Shown here one piece after another: positions 50,270 through 59,166 of a DNA stretch of 64,000 bases; the first letter of the stretch is position 1; every line of letters begins with the position of its first letter. Source of the stretch: QAMH01 sp900556425. Its GTDB lineage: Bacteria; Actinomycetota; Coriobacteriia; Coriobacteriales; QAMH01. The translations under genes were made by a program, and so were the position numbers. The notes below the pieces were generated by a model. That model was given only the letters and a program-made list of their open reading frames with translations. It was not told the DNA's origin and ran no database searches. The stretch lies in the NCBI GenBank assembly GCA_902475535.1, contig CABRZR010000001.1, positions 124,001 to 188,000 of the forward strand, read 5' to 3'.

Positions 50270-52594
50270 GTGGAAGAACAAGCTAGTAAACCCAAGATGA
50301 ATCCGGGTGTCGATGTCGTGTATCGTCTCGATCGCATCGCTCTCGAAATTGCCTCGAAGATGCACGAGCAGGGATTGCTTCATGTGTCCGGCTCCGTGGA
50401 TGGGGACGATGGCCTTTCTATGAACGGGCCGTCCGCTCTGGTCATGGTGCAGGGCAAGCCAGCCAAACAGGCGCATAGCGCCATCAATGGCGCCGGCATA
50501 GCAAGCGTCATGCCCCTGACGGGCGATTGGCGTCTCGATAGCAACCCGCGTTTCGCATATACGACCGTTGAGCTGGGCAACAAGCCCACGCGTAAGCTGT
50601 TCACCAACGCATATGCCGTTCTCAAGGCAGCCGAGGATGCCGAGGTGCAATGCATCTTGCTCGGTACCGATTCGCTCGCGCTTGCCGAGGACAATCGCTT
50701 TCTGCAGCGCGCCGCCGATGCCGGTCTGCGCGTGTTCAAGGCACTCGATATCGATGCGACTTTCGAGAACTGGGTGGAATGCGTGCCCTCGGACTGCGCA
50801 GATGCGCCTCAGCCCACGAAGTGGCGCACTTGCCATGCGTGCAAGCTCACTTTCGACAATGCCGAATTCGTCGAAAACGATTACTCCTGCCCCTCGTGCG
50901 GCACGCTCGCGCGCCTCACGTCCGACGAGCGTATCGAGCTCATCGTGGACGAGGGAACCTTCGAGGAATGGGATGCCGATATCGAGGATGTCGATCCGCT
51001 CGCGTTCCCCGGCTATGCCGAGAAGATCGCGTCGTATCGCGAGAAAACCGGCAAGCACGAGGCCGTTCGTACTGGCAAGGGCATGCTCGGTGATTTGCCC
51101 GTGGCCTTCGGCTTCATGGAGTCCGAGTTTCTCATGGGCTCGATGGGGACGATCGTGGGCGAGAAGGTGAGCCGCCTGTTCGACCGCGCCACCGATGAAG
51201 GGTTGCCGGTCATCATCTTCTGCGCGTCGGGAGGTGCTCGTATGCAGGAGGGCCTGGCCTCGCTCATGCAGATGGCCAAGACCGCGTGTGCCGTGGAACG
51301 CCATGACCGAGCGGGGCTGCTCTACATCTCCGTGCTCACTGACCCGACCACCGGAGGCGTTACGGCATCGTTTGCCATGCTCGGCGACATGATTCTTGCC
51401 GAGCCCGGAGCGCTCATCGGATTTGCCGGTCAGCGCGTCATTCGCGACACCATCAAGCAGGATCTCCCCGAGGGCTTCCAGACCGCGGAGTTTGCCCTCG
51501 AGCATGGGCTCATCGACGCCATCGTGGAGAGGGATGAGCTGCGTGGCGTGCTAAAGGCCGGCGTTGCGTTCCATCGCCCGTGGCGCGGAAACGACCACAA
51601 CGCGCTGTTCGGGTCATTCAAGAGCGATTCGCTTAAGGATGACGATGCGAAGGGTCCGAGTGCCGCACGAAAGTGGATTGACGAGCGAATTGATGGCCTG
51701 CCTTTCATCGAAAGCATCAAGAAAGGTGCCGAGGCGGGTATGGGCAAGGTGAACCAGCGCTTCCGTGGCAAGCGCGATGCCGATTCGAAGGAGTCCTCGG
51801 CAGATGCTGCTCCCGGCAGCGCTTGGGAGAGCGTGCAGATTGCCCGCAACGTGCACCGACCTACGGCGAGCTCCTACATCAAGGTGCTTTCGCCGTCATT
51901 CCTCGAGCTACACGGAGACCGCGAGTTTGCCGATGACAAGGCTATCGTTGCCGGTCTTGGTCGCATCAACGGGCGTCCCGTCACCATCATCGCCCAGGAG
52001 AAGGGCTCGACCCTGCCCGAGCGCATCAAACGCAACTTTGGCTGCCCCCAGCCCGAAGGCTACCGCAAGACGGCGCGTCTCATGCGCCAGGCCGAGAAGT
52101 TCAACCGACCCATCGTTTGCCTGGTCGATACCCAAGGCGCGTTTTGCGGCATGGAGGCTGAGGAGCGGGGTCAGGGTAACGCGATAGCCGAAAACCTCGA
52201 GCTCATGGCTGGCCTGCGTGTGCCGGTTGTAAGCGTGTTACTTGGCGAAGGCGGTTCGGGCGGTGCGCTCGCGCTCGCACTTGCCAACCGCGTGGCGATG
52301 CAACAGCATGCGGTGTACTCGGTGCTTTCGCCCGAGGGCTTTGCCTCGATCCTGTGGAAGGATGGCTCGCGTGCGCCCGAGGCGGCTGAGGTTATGGGCA
52401 TGAGCGCTGACGATGTGTTCGAGCTGGGCATTGTGGACGCGGTGTTGCCCGAGGGCGATGGAGCCGCGCACGAAAACCCCGAGCAAGCTGCTGATATCGT
52501 CTTCGCCTACGTGAACGAAACCCTCGAGGAGCTTGCCATTCTTACTCCCGACGAGCTGCTAGCCCAGCGCCAATCCCGCTTCGCGAGGTTCTAG
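50270..52594 (+). CDS. accDA: Fused acetyl-CoA carboxylase carboxyltransferase AccD-AccA with extra N-terminal domain
   Basis: The 774-residue protein joins both carboxyltransferase halves that transfer CO2 from biotin to acetyl-CoA. A zinc ribbon (Cys188, Cys191, Cys207, Cys210) opens the AccD half (to about residue 460), followed by an AccA half (about 515-740, LELHGDREFADDKAIVAGLG...). The first 180 residues are extra: GTDSLALAEDNRFLQRAADAGLRVF recalls the LAENxxFAxxCxxAGL stretch of a biotin carboxylase N-terminal domain, but the ATP-grasp fold is absent. GTG 50270 has CGGAG seven bases upstream. accB and accC are not in the window. Confidence 0.93.
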   Translation: MEEQASKPKMNPGVDVVYRLDRIALEIASKMHEQGLLHVSGSVDGDDGLSMNGPSALVMVQGKPAKQAHSAINGAGIASVMPLTGDWRLDSNPRFAYTTVELGNKPTRKLFTNAYAVLKAAEDAEVQCILLGTDSLALAEDNRFLQRAADAGLRVFKALDIDATFENWVECVPSDCADAPQPTKWRTCHACKLTFDNAEFVENDYSCPSCGTLARLTSDERIELIVDEGTFEEWDADIEDVDPLAFPGYAEKIASYREKTGKHEAVRTGKGMLGDLPVAFGFMESEFLMGSMGTIVGEKVSRLFDRATDEGLPVIIFCASGGARMQEGLASLMQMAKTACAVERHDRAGLLYISVLTDPTTGGVTASFAMLGDMILAEPGALIGFAGQRVIRDTIKQDLPEGFQTAEFALEHGLIDAIVERDELRGVLKAGVAFHRPWRGNDHNALFGSFKSDSLKDDDAKGPSAARKWIDERIDGLPFIESIKKGAEAGMGKVNQRFRGKRDADSKESSADAAPGSAWESVQIARNVHRPTASSYIKVLSPSFLELHGDREFADDKAIVAGLGRINGRPVTIIAQEKGSTLPERIKRNFGCPQPEGYRKTARLMRQAEKFNRPIVCLVDTQGAFCGMEAEERGQGNAIAENLELMAGLRVPVVSVLLGEGGSGGALALALANRVAMQQHAVYSVLSPEGFASILWKDGSRAPEAAEVMGMSADDVFELGIVDAVLPEGDGAAHENPEQAADIVFAYVNETLEELAILTPDELLAQRQSRFARF

Positions 52595-52602
52595 CTCCCC
52601 CC

Positions 52603-52649
52603 TGTCATTTCGAGCGGAGCGACCGTAGGTCGCGCAGTCGAGAAATCTC
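52603..52649. repeat. TGTCATTTCGAG repeat after accDA
   Basis: TGTCATTTCGAGCGGAGCGA, then a GACCGTAGGTC insert, to AGTCGAGAAATCT, eight bases after the accDA stop, between convergent genes. Confidence 0.8.
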
Positions 52650-52668
52650 ATATCGTGAAATATTTATA

Positions 52669-53412
52669 TTAATATCCCCAGGGGTTTGCATGCATTTCGG
52701 CAGTTGCATAATCACCAACGTCAAAGGTCGAGCTAATTTCGAATGCCGTCGGCTTGCCAGTGGTCAAGTCTTTGAACATAAATCCCTCGAATCCCGCAGT
52801 TATTTTACCTGCGGAATCCCTTAGAACGCATACGAGCATAGGTCCTGTCAAAGAGTGTCCACTTTCCAGCGTGAGATCTTCCGTGAGGGTTATCTCGCCC
52901 GTAACGGTAATTCCCGATCCAAAGCTTTGTGGCTTGGCTGATAAGTTATCAAAAGTATATAAATTAGCAGGGACGGTTTGCTTTGACGCAGTCCAGTTCC
53001 TATCGTTTACCGAGAGTGATATTTCTATCGTGTCTTCTGGAATAGCATCTCCCCCGCCTGCCTGATTTGCCCAGTAGGTGGTACTGCCGGGTGTAAGACC
53101 ACTGATTACCCAATCATCGCTAAATGCGATTGTTCCATCTGGGTGTTTTCCAACGACTTCAATAGTTGCATATTCTGACAAAAAGCCGTCATTAGGGTTT
53201 GTTATCTCGACAACATAGTGAACGTAGCCACTGGAAGATATCGTGTAATTGGAATCCGTGATGACCAAATCATGTGGAGTGCCGGATGCCGTCTGTGTTG
53301 TTGATGAACTGCCTTCGTTGCTAGGGCTCGTTCCTTGGGTTGCCGGTGCAGAGCAGCCGAATAGCCCCACCGCGAGTAGGACAGTCATTACAAGTACGAC
53401 ACCCTTTTTCAT
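52669..53412 (-). CDS. Surface lipoprotein of unknown function
   Basis: The 247-residue protein has a signal peptide with lipobox VGLFGC, a Ser/Thr-rich linker (residues about 22-45), and a beta-rich domain similar in style to FxLYD-type cell-surface proteins (HYVVEITNPNDGFLSEYATIEVVGKHPDG). The gene is AT-richer than the fab operon beside it. GGAGAAAC precedes the ATG. Convergent with accDA. The function is not recognised. Confidence 0.65.
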   Translation of the reverse strand: MKKGVVLVMTVLLAVGLFGCSAPATQGTSPSNEGSSSTTQTASGTPHDLVITDSNYTISSSGYVHYVVEITNPNDGFLSEYATIEVVGKHPDGTIAFSDDWVISGLTPGSTTYWANQAGGGDAIPEDTIEISLSVNDRNWTASKQTVPANLYTFDNLSAKPQSFGSGITVTGEITLTEDLTLESGHSLTGPMLVCVLRDSAGKITAGFEGFMFKDLTTGKPTAFEISSTFDVGDYATAEMHANPWGY

Positions 53413-53745
53413 CGTTTCTCCCCACTGGCCAAGTTTGCATGATGACGAAGCATATCCGCCGGAAACGATAATTTCATTAGCACGAAGCTAAGGATGCGCT
53501 TGGAAAGCCCATGTCTGAGCAATGCGTGTCTGAGTGCCTGACACTGATTTTTCTAGTCCACGACCAAGGTAACTGCAAGATTAGCTGGACAGCGGCCTTT
53601 TGTTATGACATGCACCTTATGGAGGCGACTTAGCTTCCAGCTAATGTTTTTCATTTTTTATCTCGCTAGGCTACTCGCTGCATGTGTGAGCATATTCTCG
53701 CATGACACCCTATCGTTAAGGCTAGCAGCGTGAGGAGATTGACAG
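53413..53745. other. Gene-free intergenic stretch with one small hairpin
   Basis: The 333 bases hold no supported gene. GTGTC (53526-53530) and GACAC (53540-53544) with a T-rich tail form a small hairpin, possibly a decayed GTGCC-type repeat or a terminator. GAGGAG at its right end is the ribosome site of the next gene. Confidence 0.5.
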
Positions 53746-54390
53746 ATGGATACTGATAAGCCTGAGATTGAGCAAAGAGACACCCCTGACACGCCGGGCG
53801 AAGCCACCGAGTCGAAGCCCGCAGCCCAGTCCGTCCCATCGCAATCCGATGCCAAAAACCTCCCCAAGTCGGGATTGGCAATCGCGTCCCTTGTCGTGGG
53901 CATCGTTGCCGTTGTCGTGGCTTTCCTGCCGTTTTCCATTTACCTCTCCTTGATTCTGGGTATCGTCGGCGTGGTCCTTGCCATCATCGGTATCATCGGT
54001 ATTCGTAAGGGCGGCAAAAGCGGAAACGGCATGGCAATTGCGGGCTTGGTTCTCAGCATCGTCGCTATCATCCTTTACGGGGTCGTGTATTTCTCGTACG
54101 TAAACGCGGTCAATCAGACTGCCAAGGCGTTCAACAATGCGATGAACGAAACGGCAAAGATTTACAACAACTCCCAGGGCAGCAAATCCTCGAGCACTAA
54201 ATCTATGGGCTCCGCAAGCTCATCAAGCAGCAGCGCGCCCAGCTCCAGTACGGAGGACAGCGCCAACAGTAGCTCCTCGACGGGCAACTCATCCGCCGAC
54301 CAGTTCAATCGTGCGATGGATACCTATGACAAGGCGCTAGACTCGCTCGATAATGCACTGGATACTTACAACAAGTATCTAGGGAACTAA
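53746..54390 (+). CDS. DUF4190-like membrane protein with Ser-rich extracellular tail
   Basis: This 214-residue protein has an acidic/Pro-rich N-terminus, two hydrophobic segments about residues 43-68 and 70-86, and a third about 97-125 (SGNGMAIAGLVLSIVAIILYGVVYFSY), the layout of DUF4190 proteins. A Ser-rich low-complexity stretch and a helical Asp/Asn-rich C-terminus (DQFNRAMDTYDKALDSLDNALDTYNKYLG) follow. GAGGAGATT precedes the ATG. It is 18 bases before an XRE-type gene and a Ser/Thr kinase gene in the same direction. Confidence 0.7.
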   Translation: MDTDKPEIEQRDTPDTPGEATESKPAAQSVPSQSDAKNLPKSGLAIASLVVGIVAVVVAFLPFSIYLSLILGIVGVVLAIIGIIGIRKGGKSGNGMAIAGLVLSIVAIILYGVVYFSYVNAVNQTAKAFNNAMNETAKIYNNSQGSKSSSTKSMGSASSSSSSAPSSSTEDSANSSSSTGNSSADQFNRAMDTYDKALDSLDNALDTYNKYLGN

Positions 54391-54408
54391 GGAAACGCGA
54401 GCGAACGT

Positions 54409-54828
54409 ATGGAGCAGAAGATAACCGAGGAACTTCTTGTCGAGTTGCTGTGTTCCAAGGATCCAGACGAGTTTATTGACAATACGGATTTCGAGGACAA
54501 GAGCCTTTCCGAGTATCTTCAGGACATACTGAAGGCCAAGAATCTCAAGCGTGCCGATGTCATTCGCGCAGCCGACATCAACGAGACTCATGGCTATCAG
54601 ATCTTCACGGGATCACGAGGTGCCAGCAGAGATACGGTTCTCAAGCTTGCATTTGCCTTGCAGCTAACCCTTTTCGAGACGGGACGCCTCCTGCGCAGCG
54701 CAGGCGTAAATAGCTTGTATTGCAAGAATCGTCGCGACGCCATCATTATCTTCTGCATTACCCATGGCTATTCCCTCCAAAAGACGAACGAAGAGCTTTA
54801 CCGCTTCAAGGAGGAGACTTTTAGCTGA
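54409..54828 (+). CDS. XRE-type helix-turn-helix protein paired with a Ser/Thr kinase
   Basis: The 139-residue protein has a Cro/C1-like helix-turn-helix (SLSEYLQDILKAKNLKRADVIRAADINETHGYQIFTGSRGASRDTVLKLAFALQL, about residues 32-86). Unusually, its C-terminal part resembles the substrate-proximal region of the partner in HTH-kinase pairs (NSLYCKNRRDAIIIFCITHGYSLQKTNEELYRF). The ATG overlaps no gene; it lies 15 bases before the kinase start. Such tandem HTH plus kinase genes recur in Firmicutes and Coriobacteriia, but no function is established to my knowledge. Confidence 0.7.
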   Translation: MEQKITEELLVELLCSKDPDEFIDNTDFEDKSLSEYLQDILKAKNLKRADVIRAADINETHGYQIFTGSRGASRDTVLKLAFALQLTLFETGRLLRSAGVNSLYCKNRRDAIIIFCITHGYSLQKTNEELYRFKEETFS

Positions 54829-54843
54829 TACCATGGCTTTGCT

Positions 54844-56097
54844 ATGGAAGATCAACTCACCGGATATCTTGATGCCCTTGAGCACAACGACTGCTATCGT
54901 GTGGACGCTGTGCTCAAAGAGAGCGCCCAGGAAAGGACCGAACGCGTCTTTCTTATTGGGGTAGATGGCTCTGAGCGTGGCCCCTTCATTCGCAAGCGCA
55001 TCAAGCTCGATTGTGGCCTGGGTCAAGCCTATGAGCGAATTTGGGACGTCCAGCGTGATGGCAAGAGGTTCCTGCATCTTCCCCGCATTCTGGAATGTGG
55101 GATAGTCGACGATTGTCGCATCGTAGTCACGGAACATGTTCCCGGGCAAACGCTCAAAGAGCGTGTCGCAGAGCGCGGCCCATCGCAAGAGCTCTTGCTG
55201 TCGATAGGCCCTGGGCTCTGCGAAGCAGTCATGGAGCTGCATGAAAGCTTCGATCCGCTTCTCATCCACCGAGACCTCAAACCCTCTAACGTTATGGTCT
55301 CCTCGGACGATGCCATCACACTCGTTGATTTTGGCATTGCACGCACCTTCGACCCAGACGCTGAGCGCGATACCCGACAGTTTGGTACACGCGGCTACGC
55401 TCCTCCCGAGCAATTTGGCTATGGCCAGACTGACGAACGAAGTGATGTTTTTGCGCTGGGGATGCTCTTGGGCTTTTGCGTGGCTGGCAATGATGCCGAG
55501 CGCGGTCTTGCACAACGCGAGTTTAACGACGAGCGCATTCCGCAACCCCTTCGCGCCGTACTCTGCAAGGCAATTGCTTTTGATCCCGATGACCGTTACG
55601 CCAGCGCGCGAGACCTACGCGATGCCTTTGCGCGAGCCGTCAATGAGGCACGCGGGACGTCCAAGCAAAACGATGTGCCGCTGCCACCACCAAATCCTCC
55701 AGTAGCGCCTTCATTTGCTACACCCACAGCTACGCCTCGTGCCAAAAGAGAATCACGCGTCCCCATTTGGGTTGGCATGGTGTGGAATGTCGTCATCTGC
55801 TTGGTGTGGGGGGCAGTCACGGCGATGTCTGTATACGCCATCGTCACGGCGCCGCCGCCCATGGACACGAGGCCCCTCATATACAGGCTATTTGGGTATC
55901 TCGGACTTTGCGTATGTGCTCCAGCGTTCATCGACTACTTGTTGCTGGATAAGCGCATCTTGCGGCGACATGTGCCCTTCTTCGCCCATGTGGCCGGATG
56001 GCGCGAACGCGTCTTCTGTCTCTGCGTTGCGGCTGCCATCACCATCGTGTCCTTCATGGTCACGGTCCCAATAGAAATGGCCATGCAAGGCATGTAA
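54844..56097 (+). CDS. Eukaryotic-like Ser/Thr protein kinase with C-terminal membrane domain
   Basis: The 417-residue protein has a kinase domain with HRDLKPSNVM (catalytic loop), VDFGIAR (DFG) and RGYAPPEQFG (APE). The Gly-rich loop at the N-terminus is poorly formed. After the kinase domain come a Pro-rich linker (about residues 275-305) and two to four hydrophobic segments (IWVGMVWNVVICLVWGAVTAMSVYA and onward) that anchor it in the membrane. There are no PASTA repeats, unlike PknB. With the preceding XRE protein it forms a likely two-gene signalling unit. A hairpin follows at 56119. Confidence 0.85.
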   Translation: MEDQLTGYLDALEHNDCYRVDAVLKESAQERTERVFLIGVDGSERGPFIRKRIKLDCGLGQAYERIWDVQRDGKRFLHLPRILECGIVDDCRIVVTEHVPGQTLKERVAERGPSQELLLSIGPGLCEAVMELHESFDPLLIHRDLKPSNVMVSSDDAITLVDFGIARTFDPDAERDTRQFGTRGYAPPEQFGYGQTDERSDVFALGMLLGFCVAGNDAERGLAQREFNDERIPQPLRAVLCKAIAFDPDDRYASARDLRDAFARAVNEARGTSKQNDVPLPPPNPPVAPSFATPTATPRAKRESRVPIWVGMVWNVVICLVWGAVTAMSVYAIVTAPPPMDTRPLIYRLFGYLGLCVCAPAFIDYLLLDKRILRRHVPFFAHVAGWRERVFCLCVAAAITIVSFMVTVPIEMAMQGM

Positions 56098-56118
56098 TAA
56101 GACAACCGTCTCGAAACC

Positions 56119-56148
56119 AGTCAAAAGTGCCCCGGCGACTTTTGTCTT
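56119..56148. terminator. GACAAAA-family hairpin between convergent genes
   Basis: AGTCAAAAGTGCCCCGGCGA and CTTTTGTCTT form a hairpin between the kinase gene and the convergent metallopeptidase gene; it overlaps the stop codon of the latter. Confidence 0.75.
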
Positions 56149-57289
56149 ATTTGCGCTGCTCTGCCAGCAGCAAGTCAACCATGCGTCCGTAGCTCTGCGT
56201 GCCGTCTGCCTGGTCGTTTGCCTTCAGGTACGCATCGTTGGCCTGCTGGGCGAACGTGCGAAACGCCCCCTCGTACTGCGCCCAGAACTCCGCATTCTCC
56301 GTGCGATCGGCTCGCACCGCATCCGAAAGCCCAGCTGCTACCTGGCGTGCCGCGCCCTCGTCCGTGCGCGCCAGCGCTGAAATCGCATACGAGTACGCAA
56401 GCGAGTAGCCGCTGTAACGGATGAGCGCATCTCCGCTCTGTTTGCACGCAAGGTAGGCGATGAAGTTCGCCTCATCTTCACGCATGTACCCACATTGATG
56501 TGCGAGCTCATGACCCATGGTTGCGGGAATCGTGTAGAAAGGCGGCAGCGTGTTGATGTTGCTCTCCACCGTGAACGCGAAGTACATGCCCGTTATATCT
56601 CCGTATGACATGAGCTGTGAGAACAACGTGACGGGCTTGGGTTGCGAATAGACCGGACGCTCGAGTGTGGTGTATTGCTCCGCCAGTACTTTCATTTCGT
56701 CGACGCTGCGCACGGCGTATCCCGCAAAGCCGCCTCGCTCGTCAATATGCGCCTGCATATCGTCGCCGATTTCGGCACGTGCGGCATTGAGCTCGATCGT
56801 GAGTTCACCGCACAGGTCGACCAGCTCTTGCGTTGTGGATTCCCTGACGTCAAAGCCTTCGTTTTGCGCAAAGGTGTAGCGGTAATAGTTGAGTCCGCAG
56901 AGCATGGCGTACAGGAAGAACGCGATGGAGGCGATGGCAAGAAAGCTCGTGACCATGCGGTAGAGATAGCGTAGGCGCTGGCCGCTGCGCGTGACGATGT
57001 GCACGATGTAATAGATGAGCATGCATGCAATCGACACGACGGCGATGACAACGACCCACTGCGCCACCGAGAAGCTTGTGAGCGACGGCAGGTATCCCCA
57101 CACGCTCGAGACCCATGGATACACGCCGCGCGAGAATATGTGCTCGCATGTATCGGGGTTCGCGCGTGCCAGCATGGTGAGCACGATCGCGATGATGCCG
57201 GGCACCAGCCACCACAGCCGCCGCAGCTCTCGTCGCCAGCTTGCCTTGAGGGCGTCTTTCCTCGTTGTTCTGTCTTGCGCCTGCTTCAT
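56147..57289 (-). CDS. Membrane zinc metallopeptidase, DUF3810-like
   Basis: The 380-residue protein has three membrane segments in the first 130 residues and a large domain with HExxH (MGHELAHQ, about residue 258) and EDEANFIAYLAC downstream, matching the DUF3810 family of predicted membrane metallopeptidases. The Glu in EDEANF is a likely third ligand. No partner gene is adjacent. The upstream region, 57290-57718, holds a phased repeat array. Confidence 0.75.
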   Translation of the reverse strand: MKQAQDRTTRKDALKASWRRELRRLWWLVPGIIAIVLTMLARANPDTCEHIFSRGVYPWVSSVWGYLPSLTSFSVAQWVVVIAVVSIACMLIYYIVHIVTRSGQRLRYLYRMVTSFLAIASIAFFLYAMLCGLNYYRYTFAQNEGFDVRESTTQELVDLCGELTIELNAARAEIGDDMQAHIDERGGFAGYAVRSVDEMKVLAEQYTTLERPVYSQPKPVTLFSQLMSYGDITGMYFAFTVESNINTLPPFYTIPATMGHELAHQCGYMREDEANFIAYLACKQSGDALIRYSGYSLAYSYAISALARTDEGAARQVAAGLSDAVRADRTENAEFWAQYEGAFRTFAQQANDAYLKANDQADGTQSYGRMVDLLLAEQRK

Positions 57290-57347
57290 GCTTTCATCAT
57301 AGCGGATGGGATGCGATGAAAACGGGGAGTGGTCCCGCAGGTTTGTT

Positions 57348-57556
57348 GCGAATGTCTAGAGTTTGGGTGCGTTGCGAGTGGGTACACAGCGCGCCCGTGC
57401 GCATTTTTGACGCATGTCTAGGCTTCTCGTGCTCCTGGTGCACAAAAATGACGCATGTCTAGGCCTTGGGTTCTCCAAACAGGTGCGATTCCCTAGACAT
57501 TTGCCAAATCTGCGCACGGATCTCCTGGAGATCCTAGACATCCGCGATTTTTGCGC
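57348..57556. repeat. Phased direct/inverted repeat array, GACGCATGTCTAGG type (array 4)
   Basis: CTAG anchors of the direct units are at 57356, 57418 and 57459 (62 and 41 bp apart); inverted units have CTAG at 57493 and 57534 (41 bp apart). The core (GCGAATGTCTAG or GACGCATGTCTAGG) matches array 1 at the left edge. Units carry TGCGCA and an AAAAAT/ATTTTT tract beside the core. The array lies in the 429-bp gap between the metallopeptidase and pntB; no gene is present. Confidence 0.87.
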
Positions 57557-57581
57557 ACCAGCTTCTCGAATTTCAGCCAAC

Positions 57582-57615
57582 AAGTCTCCAAATCCTTCAA
57601 GGGACTTGGAGACTT
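57582..57615. repeat. Inverted repeat AAGTCTCCAA...TTGGAGACTT
   Basis: A ten-base arm (57582-57591) and its complement (57606-57615) enclose a partly self-pairing centre. It sits between the phased array and the pntB terminator and has no T-run, so it may be a protein-binding site rather than a terminator. Confidence 0.6.
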
Positions 57616-57654
57616 GCAATAAATCTACGTTGAATCTATCGAAGTACCCCGACT

Positions 57655-57690
57655 AAAAAAGGGAGGCCACGCATCTGCGCAGCCTCCCTT
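57655..57690 (-). terminator. Rho-independent terminator of pntAB
   Basis: Read on the minus strand, AAGGGAGGC and GCCTCCCTTTTTT form a hairpin with a T-run 28 bases after the pntB stop. Confidence 0.85.
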
Positions 57691-57718
57691 CGCTACTCGT
57701 CGCTATGTCGCTCGTGCT

Positions 57719-59164
57719 TTATAGCGCGGCGATGATTGCGTCGACGCTGTCCTTGGCGTCGCCTAGGAGCATGTCGGTGTTCTCGTTGTAGAACAGCGGG
57801 TTATCCACGCCGGAATAACCGGCGGAGCCCATCTTGCGCTTGGAGACGATGACCTTGCCGGCCTCCCAGACGTGCAGCACCGGCATGCCGGCGATGGGGC
57901 TGCCTGGTTCGGTCGCGGCTGACGGGTTCACGGTGTCGTTCGCGCCGATGACGAGCACGACGTCCACGTCGCCCCAGTCATCGTTGATCTCGTCCATCTC
58001 GTAGACCGCGTCGTAGGGCACCTTGGCCTCGGCGAGCAGCACGTTCATGTGGCCGGGCATGCGGCCGGCGACCGGGTGGATGCCAAACTTCACGTCCACG
58101 CCACGCTCGATAAGCTTGCGCGTGAGATCAGCCACGGGGAACTGCGCCTGAGCTACGGCCATGCCGTAGCCGGGCGTGATGACGACGCTCTTGGCGTTGC
58201 GCAGCAGTTCGGCGACTTCCTCGGGGGTCGTCTCGGTGTGCTCGCCACCTTGCGTTGCGCTACTGCCCGAAGATGCGGTGGGCGCAGAGCCAAAGCCGCC
58301 CAGGATGACCGACACGAACGAGCGGTTCATGCCCTGGCACATGATCCAGGAGAGGTACGCGCCCGACGAGCCGACGAGTGCGCCGGTAATGATGAGCAGG
58401 TCGTTACCGAGCGTGAGGCCGACCATCGCGGCAGCCCAGCCCGAGTACGAGTTGAGCATCGAGATGACGACGGGCATGTCGCCGCCACCGATGGCCATGA
58501 CCAGGTGCAGGCCAAGCACGAGCGAGACGACGGTCAGGATGATGAGCGGGGTCAGGCCCGCATCGACGCCCTCGGTGTTGGCAAACCATACGATGAGCGC
58601 AATCGAGGCAATGACCATGATGAGGTTGAGGATGTTGCGACCGGGCAGCGTAAGCGGCTTGCCCGAGATGCGGGCCGCCAACTTGAGATAGGCGATGATC
58701 GAACCGGTGAAGGTGACCGCGCCGATGAAGATGGCCAGGCCGGTCTCGGCCATGTGGTAGGCGTTCTCGGCGCCGCCGGCAAGGTTGCCCGGCGTCGTGA
58801 AGAACGAGCCGAAGGCCACGAGCACGGCAGCCGCACCCACGAAGGAATGCAGCATCGCCACGAGCTGCGGCATGGCGGTCATCTGGACGGTCTTGGCGCG
58901 CCAGATGCCGATGATGGCGCCAATGATGATAGCTGCCGCCATGAAGCCGATAACGGGGCCAAGGGGCTGCGTGGACGAAACGAGCGTCACGAGTATGACG
59001 GCGACAAGAGCCAGCACCATGCCGGCGATGCCGAAGAAGTTGCCGCGCTGGGCGGTCTTTTGCTTGGAGAGTCCTGCGAGCGCAAGGATGAACAGCAGCG
59101 CTGCGACAAGATACGCGAGTGATTCGAAGTGCGCGAGAGCATCGAGAATCGTGGAGTTCATCAT
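57719..59164 (-). CDS. pntB: NAD(P) transhydrogenase beta subunit
   Basis: PntB carries part of the membrane proton channel and the NADP(H)-binding domain III of proton-translocating transhydrogenase. The 481-residue protein has eight or nine hydrophobic segments (to about residue 290), a short linker with Thr/Ser, then the NADP-binding domain with VVITPGYGMAVAQAQFPVADL, GIHPVAGRMPGHMNVLLAEA, GANDTVNPSA and YSGVDNPLFYNENT. It follows pntA by two bases. Two ATG codons in tandem mark the start. Confidence 0.95.
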   Translation of the reverse strand: MMNSTILDALAHFESLAYLVAALLFILALAGLSKQKTAQRGNFFGIAGMVLALVAVILVTLVSSTQPLGPVIGFMAAAIIIGAIIGIWRAKTVQMTAMPQLVAMLHSFVGAAAVLVAFGSFFTTPGNLAGGAENAYHMAETGLAIFIGAVTFTGSIIAYLKLAARISGKPLTLPGRNILNLIMVIASIALIVWFANTEGVDAGLTPLIILTVVSLVLGLHLVMAIGGGDMPVVISMLNSYSGWAAAMVGLTLGNDLLIITGALVGSSGAYLSWIMCQGMNRSFVSVILGGFGSAPTASSGSSATQGGEHTETTPEEVAELLRNAKSVVITPGYGMAVAQAQFPVADLTRKLIERGVDVKFGIHPVAGRMPGHMNVLLAEAKVPYDAVYEMDEINDDWGDVDVVLVIGANDTVNPSAATEPGSPIAGMPVLHVWEAGKVIVSKRKMGSAGYSGVDNPLFYNENTDMLLGDAKDSVDAIIAAL

Positions 59165-59166
59165 GA

